Below, piece after piece: positions 8,162 to 17,343 of a DNA stretch of 64,000 nucleotides. Source of the DNA: Caulobacter endophyticus (GTDB lineage Bacteria > Pseudomonadota > Alphaproteobacteria > Caulobacterales > Caulobacteraceae); assembly GCF_029543245.1 (NCBI RefSeq), contig NZ_JARQWV010000001.1, positions 372,001 to 436,000 of the forward strand, given 5' to 3'. The notes under the pieces were generated by a model that was not told the origin of the DNA, did not search any database, and saw only the letters and a list, made by a program, of their open reading frames with translations. The translations under genes and the position numbers were made by a program. Position 1 is the stretch's first letter. Each line of letters opens with the position of its first letter.

Positions 8162-10476
8162 AAGTCGGCCGACAGCGTCACCTGGAAGGTCCGGTGCGAG
8201 CCGGGCCGGAAGGTGGCCAGGGTGTCCACGGTCGTGCTGATCGTGCCCAGATAGTCCTCGTCGAACAGGTTATCGACGTTGATCCGGGCCTTGACCTGCT
8301 TCAAAGGCCCCACGCCGAAGCCGTCGCCCAGGTCGACATAGGCGTTCCACACCGTGTAGCCGTCCGTCTTCTCGGTATTGCGCATGTTGGTGTAGCGGTC
8401 GCTGAGGTGGCGGGCCGAGACGTTGACCAGCGCCCAGTCGGTCGGCTCCCAGGTGACGCCGCCCTGGAACAGCCAGGTCGGGAAGTCCGGCAAGGTGTTG
8501 CCCGCGATCGGCTGGATCCCGAAGTTGTTCTCGAACTCGGCCCGGTTGTACGACAGGTTGGCGTTGAAATAGAGCTTGCCGCCCGCCAGCTCCGGTTTCC
8601 ACTGGCCGCTGAACTCCACGCCGTGAGCCTCCACGCCGCCGACATTCTGGAAGAAGGTCTCGGTCGTGCCACTGCCCGGAACCTCGGAAGCGTAGGACTG
8701 AAGGCGGTTCTCGAACGCGGTGTAATAAGCCACGACCGAGCCGTTGAAGGTCGGCCGGTTGGCGCGATAGCCGATCTCGAGGTTCTGCGAAGTCTCGGCG
8801 TCGGGTCCGGGCGCGGCGGGACTGGCCGCCGAATAGATGTCGTCGGCGCCGCGCGGCAGGGCCAGGTTCTCCGAGTAAGAGGCGAACACCTGGTCGCGGC
8901 TGTTGATCGAATAGACCAGGCCCACCTGCGGCAGGAAGCTGTCCTTCCAGTTGTCGGTGATCCTGGGCTGACGCCGGGCGATGTAGTCGGCGGGATTGCG
9001 ATAGCCGGCAATCTCGTAGTCGATATCCGTGGCCTTGAAGCCCAGCTCGACCTTCAGCCTGTCGTCCAGCAGCCGCACCGTGTCCTTGAGGAAGAACTGG
9101 GTGGTCTCGCGGGTGGAGACGTAGTTGCGCTGCAGGTGCACGGGCTCGTTCAGCAGCGCCGCGCCATCGGGATGGCCGCCCACGGTGTTATAGCGGGCCT
9201 GGGTGCGGTGGTAGTCGTCCTTCTCCAGCCAGACCCCGGCCTGGAGCGTATAGATCCCCGCCCGCCAGGTTCCAGCGACGGTGATCCCCTTGCGCGTGCC
9301 ATCGACGCCCGAGAGGCCGTACTGCACGCCCTTGGGCGCGGTCAGGCCGGCCACGATCAGGCGCTCGGCGTTGTAGCTGGCCAGCGAGGTCGAATAGGCC
9401 TCGGGCGAGACGCCGTAGCCGCCCTTGTCCTCGTAATAGGCCGTCGAACGGATCTCGAAGGCCTCGCCGATCGGCTTGCTCAGCGACAGGCCGTAGAGGT
9501 GGTCCTGCCGGGCGTTGACCGCGAACTTGTAGTACTGGTTGTAGGCGGTGTTCGAATACGGCACGCCCGCCGACGTCACCGGCAGGCTTGGCACGTAACC
9601 GAGATAAGCGAAGTCCCTGCCCTTGCGGCCGAAGAGGTCGCCTGCCGTCCCTGCGTACTGGGCCTTGGTGATCGACGGGGAGTCATAGTCGTAATAGTCG
9701 TTGTGCACGGTCTGGAACGTCAGGTTCCCGCCGCTCTCGAAGGCGTAGTCGAGCTTGCCCTCGTAATGCTCGCGCTTGATGAAGCCCGGGCCGCGCCACA
9801 GGTCGCCCTTGATCCACGACCCGGCCACATAGCCTGACAGTCGGCCGATCTTGCCGCTCTCCAGACGCAGGAAGCTGCGGCGCAGGTTGTCCTCGCCCAG
9901 GGTCTGGCTGATCGAGCCGCCGGCCTGCACGTCCGGGGCCTTGGTGAAGTAATCGACGATCGGTCCAAGCGAGGCGTAGCTGGGCAGCGAGACGTCGCCG
10001 GCCCCGGCCGAGGCCTGCACGCGCGCCAGGTTCTCGTTGTCGACATAGCGATAGATCGGGCTGCCGCCGAACTGGTCGCTGCGCCCCATGGGGATCCCGT
10101 CGAGCAGGAAGCCGATCTGCTGGAAGTTGAAGGCCCGCACCGAGACCGAGTTGCCGAACTCGTACATGCCCAAGGCGTCGTTGGCCTGGACGTTGAAGCC
10201 CGGCAGGCTCTCCAGCATCTTCAGGCCGGTCACGCCGGCTGGGGCCGACAGCAGGGCCTCGCGGGTGATCGAGACCGTGGCGGTGGCCTGGTCCGTACCG
10301 ATGGCGACGCTGGCCTCCGACACCCGCTTGCCGGTGACGACGACGGCGTCGACCGCGTCGGGCGCCTTGGGGTCTTCCTCGGCGAAGGCCGGCGCGCCGG
10401 CCCCCATGACGCTTGCCGCCAGCAAGGCGGCCTTCAGACGACGAAACGCATACTTGCTCGACTGGACTTGGATCAC
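8158..10476 (-). CDS. TonB-dependent outer membrane receptor
   Basis: This 772-residue outer membrane transporter starts with a signal peptide of about 32 residues ending in GAPAFA. A TonB-box-like AVVVTGKR follows, then the plug domain, with its conserved loop around LLDGIPMGRSDQFGG and a VRAF segment. A 22-strand-type beta barrel follows, with many aromatic alternations, a FASYSENLALPRG segment, the NVDNLFDEDYLG motif near the end and a C-terminal Phe (TLSADF). The ligand cannot be deduced and no Fur-like box or riboswitch was recognised upstream. The long 5' region 10477-10830 separates it from the ssb terminator. Confidence 0.92.
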   Translation of the reverse strand: MIQVQSSKYAFRRLKAALLAASVMGAGAPAFAEEDPKAPDAVDAVVVTGKRVSEASVAIGTDQATATVSITREALLSAPAGVTGLKMLESLPGFNVQANDALGMYEFGNSVSVRAFNFQQIGFLLDGIPMGRSDQFGGSPIYRYVDNENLARVQASAGAGDVSLPSYASLGPIVDYFTKAPDVQAGGSISQTLGEDNLRRSFLRLESGKIGRLSGYVAGSWIKGDLWRGPGFIKREHYEGKLDYAFESGGNLTFQTVHNDYYDYDSPSITKAQYAGTAGDLFGRKGRDFAYLGYVPSLPVTSAGVPYSNTAYNQYYKFAVNARQDHLYGLSLSKPIGEAFEIRSTAYYEDKGGYGVSPEAYSTSLASYNAERLIVAGLTAPKGVQYGLSGVDGTRKGITVAGTWRAGIYTLQAGVWLEKDDYHRTQARYNTVGGHPDGAALLNEPVHLQRNYVSTRETTQFFLKDTVRLLDDRLKVELGFKATDIDYEIAGYRNPADYIARRQPRITDNWKDSFLPQVGLVYSINSRDQVFASYSENLALPRGADDIYSAASPAAPGPDAETSQNLEIGYRANRPTFNGSVVAYYTAFENRLQSYASEVPGSGTTETFFQNVGGVEAHGVEFSGQWKPELAGGKLYFNANLSYNRAEFENNFGIQPIAGNTLPDFPTWLFQGGVTWEPTDWALVNVSARHLSDRYTNMRNTEKTDGYTVWNAYVDLGDGFGVGPLKQVKARINVDNLFDEDYLGTISTTVDTLATFRPGSHRTFQVTLSADF

Positions 10477-10830
10477 GGCTATCCCCTGCTTTTTGATCCC
10501 CCGACGAGACTGGCTCCCGACCGCAGGTCAAAAAACAGAAATCGCCGTTACAGCAGCCCACTTTTCTGCGTGGTTCCGCCGGCGACAAACGAGATCATTT
10601 AATATGCACCAGCACCGTTACTCGACAGGACACGGAAAGCACGACGCCATCCGCTTCGCATACTGACGGCGAGGCGGTTCCTGATCGATCTGGCCTTGGC
10701 GCGCGGCGATCACCACCAAACGCCTTTCACGGACACACTGCACGCCGTCCCGCCCCGCGCGTCAAACGTCGCGAGGCCCATAGGCCCACTGACAAGCCGC
10801 GGCGCCGCGCGCTCCGGCGCCCAGCGCGCA
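10477..10830. other. Non-coding stretch upstream of the TonB receptor gene
   Basis: About 350 bp without a convincing gene. It is more AT-rich than its surroundings around 10530-10640, which fits a promoter region for the minus-strand receptor gene. I found no recognisable operator, riboswitch or small-RNA hairpin with a terminator. ORFs across it are short and lack ribosome sites. Confidence 0.5.
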
Positions 10831-10870
10831 AAGAAAAGGCGGCCGCCCCTTTCGGAGCGGCCGCCTCTTC
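10831..10870 (-). terminator. Rho-independent terminator of ssb
   Basis: On the minus strand, just past the ssb stop, a near-perfect GC hairpin (GGCGGCCGC / GCGGCCGCC arms) is followed by a TTTTCTTT tract. Confidence 0.85.
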
Positions 10871-10893
10871 GAATTTCATCCGACGACGGAGAT

Positions 10894-11424
10894 CTAGAAC
10901 GGGATTTCGTCGTCCAGGTCGGCCGAGAAGCTCTCGCGCGGACCGCTGGGCTGGCTACGCGGAGCGCCGCCGCCGAAGTTGCCGCCGCCCTGGCCGCCGC
11001 CGTAGCCGCCACCGCCGCCTTGGCCGTAGCCATCGTCATAGCCGCCGCCCGACGAGGCGCCGGCGCCGTCGCCGCGACCGCCCAGCATGGTCAACTCGCC
11101 GCGGAACTTCTGCAGCACGATCTCGGTCGAGTACTTTTCCTGGCCCTGCTGGTCGGTCCACTTGCGGGTCTGGATGGCGCCCTCGATGTAGACGGTCGAG
11201 CCCTTGCGCAGGTAGCTCTCGGCCACCTTCACCAGGTTGTCGTTGAAGATCACGACCCGGTGCCACTCGGTCTTTTCCTTGCGCTCGCCGCTGGAGCGGT
11301 CGCGCCAGGTCTCGGACGTGGCGATGCGCAGGTTGGCGACGCGGTCGCCCGAGTTGAGGGTGCGGATTTCGGGGTCGGCCCCGAGGTTGCCGACGAGGAT
11401 GACCTTGTTGACGCTGCCAGCCAT
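10894..11424 (-). CDS. ssb: Single-stranded DNA-binding protein
   Basis: SSB coats single-stranded DNA in replication, recombination and repair. The 176-residue protein has the OB fold at about residues 5-110 ([49 protein letters not shown]), a Gly-rich disordered linker with [12 protein letters not shown] runs, and the canonical acidic tip DDEIPF that binds partner proteins. An SOS-type box (GTTC-N7-GTTC) lies about 90 nt upstream, in line with known SOS control of ssb in Caulobacter. A strong terminator follows. Confidence 0.97.
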   Translation of the reverse strand: MAGSVNKVILVGNLGADPEIRTLNSGDRVANLRIATSETWRDRSSGERKEKTEWHRVVIFNDNLVKVAESYLRKGSTVYIEGAIQTRKWTDQQGQEKYSTEIVLQKFRGELTMLGGRGDGAGASSGGGYDDGYGQGGGGGYGGGQGGGNFGGGAPRSQPSGPRESFSADLDDEIPF

Positions 11425-11514
11425 TGGCGATGCCCTGCTCTCGCCCGGCGACCCAACGCGCCGGAATCTCGAAGCCAGGACGTTAACGACTCAGCAAGAT
11501 CAAAAGCAAGCTTT

Positions 11515-11529
11515 GTTCCCTGAACGTTC
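11515..11529. promoter_or_regulatory. LexA (SOS) box upstream of ssb
   Basis: The sequence GTTCCCTGAACGTTC matches the alphaproteobacterial LexA operator GTTC-N7-GTTC exactly. It lies 91 nt before the ssb start codon, at a plausible distance from the promoter. Confidence 0.75.
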
Positions 11530-11536
11530 CTGTGAA

Positions 11537-11563
11537 CGGAGGGCGGTTATCCACCGCCCTCTC
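11537..11563 (-). terminator. Hairpin after the lipoprotein pair / before ssb
   Basis: An 8-bp perfect inverted repeat (AGGGCGGT, 5-nt loop, ACCGCCCT, 11540-11560) lies just downstream of the minus-strand lipoprotein stop. It has no T-tract, so termination would be weak or Rho-aided; it may instead be part of the ssb leader region. Confidence 0.4.
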
Positions 11564-11579
11564 CTGCTCGTCCGAAGGT

Positions 11580-11969
11580 TCAGCGCGCCGGCAGCGCGCC
11601 CGGAACCGCCAGGCGGCCGTCGCCCGTGCGAACCAGCGACATGAACCGGGCGCCTTCGTAGCTGTCGCCCAGATAGATGCCTTCCTTCTCCACGAAGATG
11701 AACTTGCCCTGGTAGGAGCCGGTCAGCTGTTCCCGGCGCAGGCCCATGCGCATGAAGCGGATGCGCATGCCCTCCAGCGTGGCCGCGCAGGTCTCCATGT
11801 TCGGCACGTTGCGCTCGACCGGATTGAACTGCAGCGTGCCGTCCTTCTTCTCGATCACGTGGTTGCAGACGCCCTGGTCGAAGGGCGCCTTGGTCTGCTT
11901 GACGCAGCCCGACAGGCCGATGGCGGCGACGCCGAGGGCCAGGACGGCGGCGATGGAGGAAACGCGCAT
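11580..11969 (-). CDS. Small putative lipoprotein
   Basis: This 129-residue protein has a lipoprotein signal: basic start, hydrophobic core and lipobox LSGC with Cys at about residue 22. The mature part has no domain I can name. It contains NVPNMETCAATLEGMRIRFM and GIYLGDSYEGARFMSLVRTGDGRLAVPG. The ATG at 11969 is preferred over one 14 codons upstream because a clear AAGGAG lies 7 nt before it. It starts 17 bp after the stop of the anchored protein at 11987-12667, so the two are probably an operon. Confidence 0.6.
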   Translation of the reverse strand: MRVSSIAAVLALGVAAIGLSGCVKQTKAPFDQGVCNHVIEKKDGTLQFNPVERNVPNMETCAATLEGMRIRFMRMGLRREQLTGSYQGKFIFVEKEGIYLGDSYEGARFMSLVRTGDGRLAVPGALPAR

Positions 11970-11986
11970 CAGAGAACTCCTTCGTC

Positions 11987-12667
11987 TCAGCCGACGCTGG
12001 GAATGGCGCAATTGGCGGCCTGCTCGACCACCAGGTGGAACGAGCGGTTGTCGGACGAGGCCTCGACGCGGCCCGGCAGCAGGCGAAGCGTCTCGTCGCC
12101 CCAGCGGCCGTAGGTGGCGCCGCCCGGACGCTCACACTTGCCCGCGAACAGCTGCTGGATGCAGGCGTTCTGGGTGATCTCGCCCGGCAGCTTGTTCCAT
12201 TGCCCGCCCGAGTAGCGCTGGCAGACGCCCAGAGGCGCGCTGCTGGCCGCAGCGGGACCGGTCGGCGCGGGCGTCGGCGCGGTGGCGACCGGCGCGGTGA
12301 CGGTCGGCGGCGGCAGCGGCGTCAGCACCGTGCCGGCCTGGTCGGCCGCGGCCAGGGCCCCGGTCTCGTCGACGCCGACATCCAGCGCGCCGGTGGCCAC
12401 GCCGTTCTTCTTGGCGCATTCGGCCAGGGTGGTCTCGCCCACGAACTGGCCGCCGACGAAGCAGCGCAGCGGGCGGGCCGGATCGTTGAGCTTGGTGTCG
12501 TCGGGACGTCCGGTCTCGACGATCAGGCCGGCGCGCGAGGCCGGCGGCTCCTCGGCCGGCTTGCGGTCCTTGCCGCCCATCAGCGCGAAGGCCACGCCGA
12601 GGCCGGCGATCACGGCCAGGGCCGCTCCGCCGCCCAGCAGCACGCGTCGGTCTTTGAGAAGTTCCAT
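11987..12667 (-). CDS. Membrane-anchored protein, function unknown
   Basis: This 226-residue protein has a basic start (MELLKDRR), one membrane helix at about residues 9-30, then a soluble part containing a Pro/Ala/Thr-rich linker (about 112-145) between two small domains. Each domain has conserved-looking Cys residues (RCFVGG..LAECAKKNG and GVCQRYSGG..NACIQQLFAGKCERPGG..NCAIPSVG), suggesting disulfides in the periplasm. It lies between the flaEY-type gene and the lipoprotein gene. Position next to the flagellin locus is not enough to assign a flagellar role. Confidence 0.6.
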   Translation of the reverse strand: MELLKDRRVLLGGGAALAVIAGLGVAFALMGGKDRKPAEEPPASRAGLIVETGRPDDTKLNDPARPLRCFVGGQFVGETTLAECAKKNGVATGALDVGVDETGALAAADQAGTVLTPLPPPTVTAPVATAPTPAPTGPAAASSAPLGVCQRYSGGQWNKLPGEITQNACIQQLFAGKCERPGGATYGRWGDETLRLLPGRVEASSDNRSFHLVVEQAANCAIPSVG

Positions 12668-12733
12668 GTCCCCTGGCTACGACGCGTTGGTGACGGTTTC
12701 AAGCGTCGCAGCGCCATAGGGCGCTTACAATTG

Positions 12734-15571
12734 TCAACCGCCGGTCAGACGGTCGAGCGCGGCCTGGTAGTTGGCGATCTGGTTGGTCAGATAGGCGGGC
12801 GCCGTGCCGGTGGTGGCGCTGTTGGTCGAGGACGTGTCGACCTTCACGCCGTTGGCGATATCGGCCATCTCGCGATAGGCGTTGCGGATTGCGGCCGTGG
12901 CCGACTTCAGCAGGTCGGCGGTCGTGGCGCGTGACTCGGCGTCGGCCAGGCTCATGTCGAGATTGAGCTTGAGGCCGTAGACCGGCCCCTTGCCGTCCGC
13001 CGACACGGTGCGGCCGCCCTCGGTCTTGGTGTTGCGCACCACGCCGGACGCCAGGCCCAGCGAATCCAGGACGTCGCTGTCGCCCTTGCCCGGCAGGATC
13101 TCGACGGTCGAAGTCTTGAAGGCCGGCGTGATGGAGAGCTTGCGCATATTGCCGTCGCTGGTGATCGACACCTTGGCGGCGCTGCCCGACGCGCGGCGGA
13201 TCTTGTCGGCCAAGGTCTCGAGCGTATCGTTGGCGCTGATGGTGATGGTCGTCAGCGGGCCACGCTCGCGCGTGCGGATCTGGAAGGTGTCGCCCGCACG
13301 GGCCGAGGTCGCCGAGACGATCTTGTCCGACTGGACGTAGTTCATCGCGCCGCGCGGCAGGCCGAAGACGTCCAGCGCGCTGGAGCCCGAGGCGTCGACC
13401 GCGATCGAGGTCGGGGTCGCGTAGCCGTCCTTGCCGGTCAGGCGCTGCTCCCACGAGGCCTCGCCGGTGCTCATGTCGATCTGCGCGACATAGCCGTCCT
13501 TGGTGCCGACGGTCGGCAGCCCCGCCAGGTCCTTGCCGGCCGCGCCGACCAGCCAGACCTGGCCGTTCGAGACCGCCATGCCGGTTACGGTGTCATCGCC
13601 CGTGCCGCCATAGTAGGCCATCGTGTCGCCGGCCGTGTCGGTCAGGTCGAGCGAGATGCGCGCCACGAAACCGTCCGAGCCGCCTGAAGCAGCCGAGGTG
13701 ACATTGCCCACCGACAGCTCGCCGTTGGTCGTATAGCCGCCGATATAGAGCTGGCCGTTGTCGATCGAGATGCCGGCGATGTCGCCGCCCTTCAGCGTGC
13801 CCAGGTCGCGCACCGCGCCGACGTTCATGGCGGCGGCCTTGGTATAGGTCACCGCCTTGGTCTCGTAGATGCCGGCCGAATTCAGGGTCGTGCGGTTCTC
13901 GGTGACCACGGTGGTGGCGACGTCGAAGCTGCGCAGCTTAGCTTGGCTGCCTTCCTTGCTGGCGACGATCACCTTGCCGCCGTCGACGACGATGCCCGAC
14001 ACCGTGTCGTTCTCGGCGCTGCCGAAATGGGTGGTGAACAGCGCCTTGGGGGTGCCGGCGATATCGGTGGCGAAGCCGGTCAGATAGTTGTCGTAGCCGC
14101 CCTGCGAGGCCGAACCCGTCGCGCCGGGCAGGTCCGACTTGGTGCGGCCGGCCACGTAGACCACGCCGTCCTCGCCGAAAGCCACGGCCGTAGCCTCGTC
14201 CTCCAGCAGGCCGCCGCGGCGGACCGTCCAGGCCTCGTCGCCGTTGGCGTCGTACAGCGACACGAAGCTGTCGGTCACCGTGCCGTTGCTGTCGGAATTG
14301 ATCGGGCCGGTCGTCGCACCGTTCAGGGTGCCCGCGACCGAGCCAGCGATGGCCACCTTGCCGTCGTCCGAAACCGCGATCGAATAGCCGGTGGCGGTGT
14401 CGGCCGCGCCCAGGCTGCGAGCATAGAGCAGCTTGCCGGCGGAATCGTACTTCAGCAGGGCGACGTCCTGGTCGCCCTTGATGGTCTGGCTCTCGACGCT
14501 CTTTTCGACGTCGGCCAGCACGTAGATCGAACCGTCCGGGCCGGCGACGGTCTTGTGGACCTTGGCGACCGTGCCTTCCAGCGTGTCGGAGAACACCTTG
14601 GCGCCGGCCACGCCGGCGCTGGAGCCCGTGCCGTACTTGGTCAGGGTGTTCTCGATGACCGCGTCGTCGGTCTTGGTGTCCTTGTCGGGGTCGGGATTGC
14701 CGGCCTCGGTGGTGATGTAGACGGCCGGCTTCGGCGCCGGGGCCGTGAAGGTAAGCTTCTCGATGGAGTCGCCGCGGATCCGCAGGGCGAAGTCGTCACC
14801 GGTGGCCGGCAACTTCACCGTCTGGCCGTTGACCGTGGCGGTGCGCTCCACGCCCGGCGTGCGCTCGACGGCGAAGGTGGTGTTGTAGCCGGCCGCCTGG
14901 AGCTTGCCGTTGAAGAAGCTGACCACGTTGGACATGGTCCGCGGCGTCGAGCCCATCTCGGCCAGGTCCATCGTCAGGTTCTGGGTCTCACCGAACTTGG
15001 TGACCGACATCGTGAACTTCTGGTCGCCTTTGAAGGCGGGGACCTCGTCGTCCATCTGGCCGCTGTAGAGCGTGTTGGTGACGTAGCCGTAGACGTTCTT
15101 GGGCACGCCGACCTTGGACTTGTCCTGGGTCATGGCCGCGCCCGTGGTCAGGCGCATGCCTTCGGTGTTGGCGCTCTGGACGTAGTTGGTGAGCTCCGTC
15201 AGCCCCTTGGTCAGCGCCGTCTGCAGGCGCTTGATCTCGCTGTCGGAGACGTTCTTCTCGCTGGCGCGATTGGCGATGGCGGTCAGGGTGTTCAGGGCCT
15301 GATAGGCCGAGAACAGCTTCTTGTAGTCACCCTTGATGCCCGGAGCGGCGGCCTCGGCGGCGCCTTCATCGACGAACTTGCGGCCGTTCAGCGCCGCCTT
15401 CACCAGATCGCTGGGCTCGGTGGTCACCGTCGTCCAGGGCGCGGCGGGAATGCCCTGCTTGGCCGTGGAGGTCGAACTCGTCGTGCCCGAAGACAGCGCG
15501 GACGCAGCCGTGCCCACGCCAAGCTTGGCTTGGTAGTAGCTCAGCAGCGAACTGGTGTCGAAAGTGATCAC
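12734..15571 (-). CDS. flaEY: FlaEY-type flagellar filament assembly protein
   Basis: This large protein of about 945 residues lies at the end of the flagellin locus, where Caulobacter carries flaEY. The first 20 residues (ITFDTSSLLSYYQAKLG) and the last 70 (helical, ending NQIANYQAALDRLTGG) look like the terminal helices of axial flagellar proteins. The middle third (about 330-740) carries at least six beta-propeller blade motifs of the type VAFGEDGVVYVAGRT and ISIDNGQLYIGGYT. A segment at about 755-850 resembles FliD/HAP2 domains (ISANDTLETLADKIR). The start may be GTG 15571 (GGAAG 5 nt upstream) or GTG 15583. The name rests on locus position and architecture. Confidence 0.7.
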   Translation of the reverse strand: MITFDTSSLLSYYQAKLGVGTAASALSSGTTSSTSTAKQGIPAAPWTTVTTEPSDLVKAALNGRKFVDEGAAEAAAPGIKGDYKKLFSAYQALNTLTAIANRASEKNVSDSEIKRLQTALTKGLTELTNYVQSANTEGMRLTTGAAMTQDKSKVGVPKNVYGYVTNTLYSGQMDDEVPAFKGDQKFTMSVTKFGETQNLTMDLAEMGSTPRTMSNVVSFFNGKLQAAGYNTTFAVERTPGVERTATVNGQTVKLPATGDDFALRIRGDSIEKLTFTAPAPKPAVYITTEAGNPDPDKDTKTDDAVIENTLTKYGTGSSAGVAGAKVFSDTLEGTVAKVHKTVAGPDGSIYVLADVEKSVESQTIKGDQDVALLKYDSAGKLLYARSLGAADTATGYSIAVSDDGKVAIAGSVAGTLNGATTGPINSDSNGTVTDSFVSLYDANGDEAWTVRRGGLLEDEATAVAFGEDGVVYVAGRTKSDLPGATGSASQGGYDNYLTGFATDIAGTPKALFTTHFGSAENDTVSGIVVDGGKVIVASKEGSQAKLRSFDVATTVVTENRTTLNSAGIYETKAVTYTKAAAMNVGAVRDLGTLKGGDIAGISIDNGQLYIGGYTTNGELSVGNVTSAASGGSDGFVARISLDLTDTAGDTMAYYGGTGDDTVTGMAVSNGQVWLVGAAGKDLAGLPTVGTKDGYVAQIDMSTGEASWEQRLTGKDGYATPTSIAVDASGSSALDVFGLPRGAMNYVQSDKIVSATSARAGDTFQIRTRERGPLTTITISANDTLETLADKIRRASGSAAKVSITSDGNMRKLSITPAFKTSTVEILPGKGDSDVLDSLGLASGVVRNTKTEGGRTVSADGKGPVYGLKLNLDMSLADAESRATTADLLKSATAAIRNAYREMADIANGVKVDTSSTNSATTGTAPAYLTNQIANYQAALDRLTGG

Positions 15572-15661
15572 GACCGCTTCCACAGAAGGCGCAATGCGCC
15601 ACTCATCGCAATCTTCGGTTACGAACGCTGACGTTTCGTTAAGACGTGTGAATTGTTCGGA

Positions 15662-16216
15662 TCAGGCCGCGATCAGGTGAGCGTCGCTCAGCGCCCGGCG
15701 CGCCTCGTCGCGAAGCTCGGCCCACTCCTCGGCCAGAATGCCCAGCAGCACCACGTCGCGCGGCTCGCCGTTCTTGAGGACATGGCCGCGCAGATAGCCT
15801 TCGCGACGGAAGCCCGCCGCCGATTGGGCCTTCAGCGCCGCGTCGTTGTCAGCCATCACCTCGGCGAACACCTTGTGCAGGCCCAGTTCGCCGAAAGCGC
15901 GGTCGAGACCCAGAACCTGGGCCGCCCGCCCTACCCCGCGACGTCGCGCGTCGGATGCGCCGACGAACCAGTTCCAGCCCGCGCGGCGATGGTGCGACTG
16001 AAGCCCCGTGAGGGTCAGCAGGCCGGCGGGCGCGCCGGCGCGCGCGATCATCCAGCCCCGCATGTCGGGATCCTTGCGCAGGCCGTCGAACCAGGCGGCG
16101 TGCGCCTCGCGGCTGGGAAACGCCGCGTCCGACATCCAGCGGTCGACCTCGGGCTCGGCGCGCCACTGGAAGAGCACCGCCTCGTCCTCGTCCTTCAAGT
16201 CCCGCAGTTCGATCAT
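15662..16216 (-). CDS. flmH: PseH/FlmH-like GNAT N-acetyltransferase
   Basis: This 184-residue GNAT enzyme resembles PseH, which N-acetylates the C4 amino group of the amino-sugar in pseudaminic acid synthesis. Visible features are the family start IELRDLKDEDEAVLFQWRAEPEVDRWM, the acetyl-CoA loop ARRRGVGRAAQ and the LGLHKVFAEVMADNDAALKAQSAAGFRREGYLRGHV segment. The ATG at 16216 matches the family N-terminus. It sits among the flagellin genes, and Caulobacter flagellins are glycosylated with a pseudaminic-acid-type sugar through Flm proteins, so flmH is the natural name. The specific name is inference. Confidence 0.72.
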   Translation of the reverse strand: MIELRDLKDEDEAVLFQWRAEPEVDRWMSDAAFPSREAHAAWFDGLRKDPDMRGWMIARAGAPAGLLTLTGLQSHHRRAGWNWFVGASDARRRGVGRAAQVLGLDRAFGELGLHKVFAEVMADNDAALKAQSAAGFRREGYLRGHVLKNGEPRDVVLLGILAEEWAELRDEARRALSDAHLIAA

Positions 16217-16263
16217 GCGAAGCGAATCCCCTTGCGCTGCGGAACACAGAGTAACCACGCGAG

Positions 16264-16293
16264 AAACGCCGGCCTAGGAAAAGACCGGCGTTT
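16264..16293 (-). terminator. Terminator of fljJ
   Basis: On the minus strand downstream of fljJ lies a hairpin with AAACGCCGG / CCGGCGTTT arms, followed by TTTCTCG. It is AT-closed and moderately strong. Confidence 0.6.
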
Positions 16294-16325
16294 CGTATGA
16301 CAATTACGTTGGGGCAGCCGCCGCC

Positions 16326-17162
16326 TCAGCCGTTGCCGAACAGCGACAGGATGATCTGCGGCGCGCCGTTGGCGATCGACAGAGCCTGGGCGCCCAGCTG
16401 TTGCTTGACCTGAAGGGCCTGCAGGCGAGCGCTTTCCTTGGCCATGTCGGCGTCGACCAGGTTGCCTACGCCCGTTTCCAGCACATCCGACAGCTTCGAG
16501 ACGAAGGTGTTGTGGGCGTCAATCTGCTTGGCCTGCGAACCGATCGAGCCGACGGCCTGGTTGACCGTGGCGATCGTCGCGTCGAGGCGGGTGAGGACGG
16601 CGGTCGCCTGGGTCAGGGTGGCGATGCTGTCGCCGGCCAGAAGGCTGTTCTTCGGGCTGCCCAGCGACAGGGTCTGCAGGTTCAGCGAGATCACCGTCTG
16701 GGCGTCGGCGTCGGCCAGGAAGGTGATGGCGTTGGTCTGGCTGCCGTCCAGGATGTTGGCGCCGTCGAAGGTGGCGCTGTCGACAACCTGGGTGAGGTTG
16801 CTGAGCAGGCCCTGGAAGTCGGCGTTGAGAGCGGTGCGCGCCTGGGTCGACAGCGAGCTGTCCTTGGCCGCGACCACCTTCTCACGCATCAGGTTGAGCA
16901 GGTCGGAGACCGACTCGCCGGCGGTCAGGGCGACGTCGGCGATCGAGGTCGCGCGATCCAGGCTCATCTTGACCGAGGCCAGGGCCGAACGGTCGGCCTG
17001 CTGGTCCTGAGCGATCGACCAGACGGCCGCGTTGTCCTTGGCGCTGGAGATCGCAAGGCCGGTGTTGATGCGGGTCTGGACGCCCTGCATCTCGTCGTTG
17101 GTCTTGTTCAGGTTCTGCAGGGCGATCAGCGCGGGCTGATTGGTGTTCACACTCAGCGTCAT
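16326..17162 (-). CDS. fljJ: Flagellin, 29-kDa class (FljJ)
   Basis: This 278-residue flagellin is the most divergent of the three in the locus. It has the conserved N-terminal D0/D1 helices (SVNTNQPALIALQNLNKTNDEM, NTGLAISSAKDNAAVWSIA) and the C-terminal D1/D0 helices ([47 protein letters not shown]). The central variable region is short, as in alphaproteobacterial flagellins. ATG 17162 has GGAG 7 nt upstream, while the longer reading frame begins outside the flagellin fold. No sigma-54 promoter was visible in the 181 bp upstream. It may be read from flaG or from another sigma factor. Confidence 0.88.
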   Translation of the reverse strand: MTLSVNTNQPALIALQNLNKTNDEMQGVQTRINTGLAISSAKDNAAVWSIAQDQQADRSALASVKMSLDRATSIADVALTAGESVSDLLNLMREKVVAAKDSSLSTQARTALNADFQGLLSNLTQVVDSATFDGANILDGSQTNAITFLADADAQTVISLNLQTLSLGSPKNSLLAGDSIATLTQATAVLTRLDATIATVNQAVGSIGSQAKQIDAHNTFVSKLSDVLETGVGNLVDADMAKESARLQALQVKQQLGAQALSIANGAPQIILSLFGNG

Positions 17163-17343
17163 CACGATACTCCGAACGGCGTTCTCGCCGACTTCAAGGA
17201 GCTCGGTGCGCGATTCGACGCCCGAGCGGATCGGCCGTGAACTTGCCGCCCGGGGAGTAAGAATATGGTTAACGCTTATAAACCATGTTGCGCCTGCGAC
17301 GTCGCGCCGCAAGCGTGCATGCAAACCGTGGCGCGCGAAGGCC

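Noticed and set aside
13943-15631. 562-codon plus-strand ORF opposite the flaEY-type gene
   Set aside because: His/Gly/Arg-rich shadow frame; the minus-strand protein has recognisable repeats and ends.
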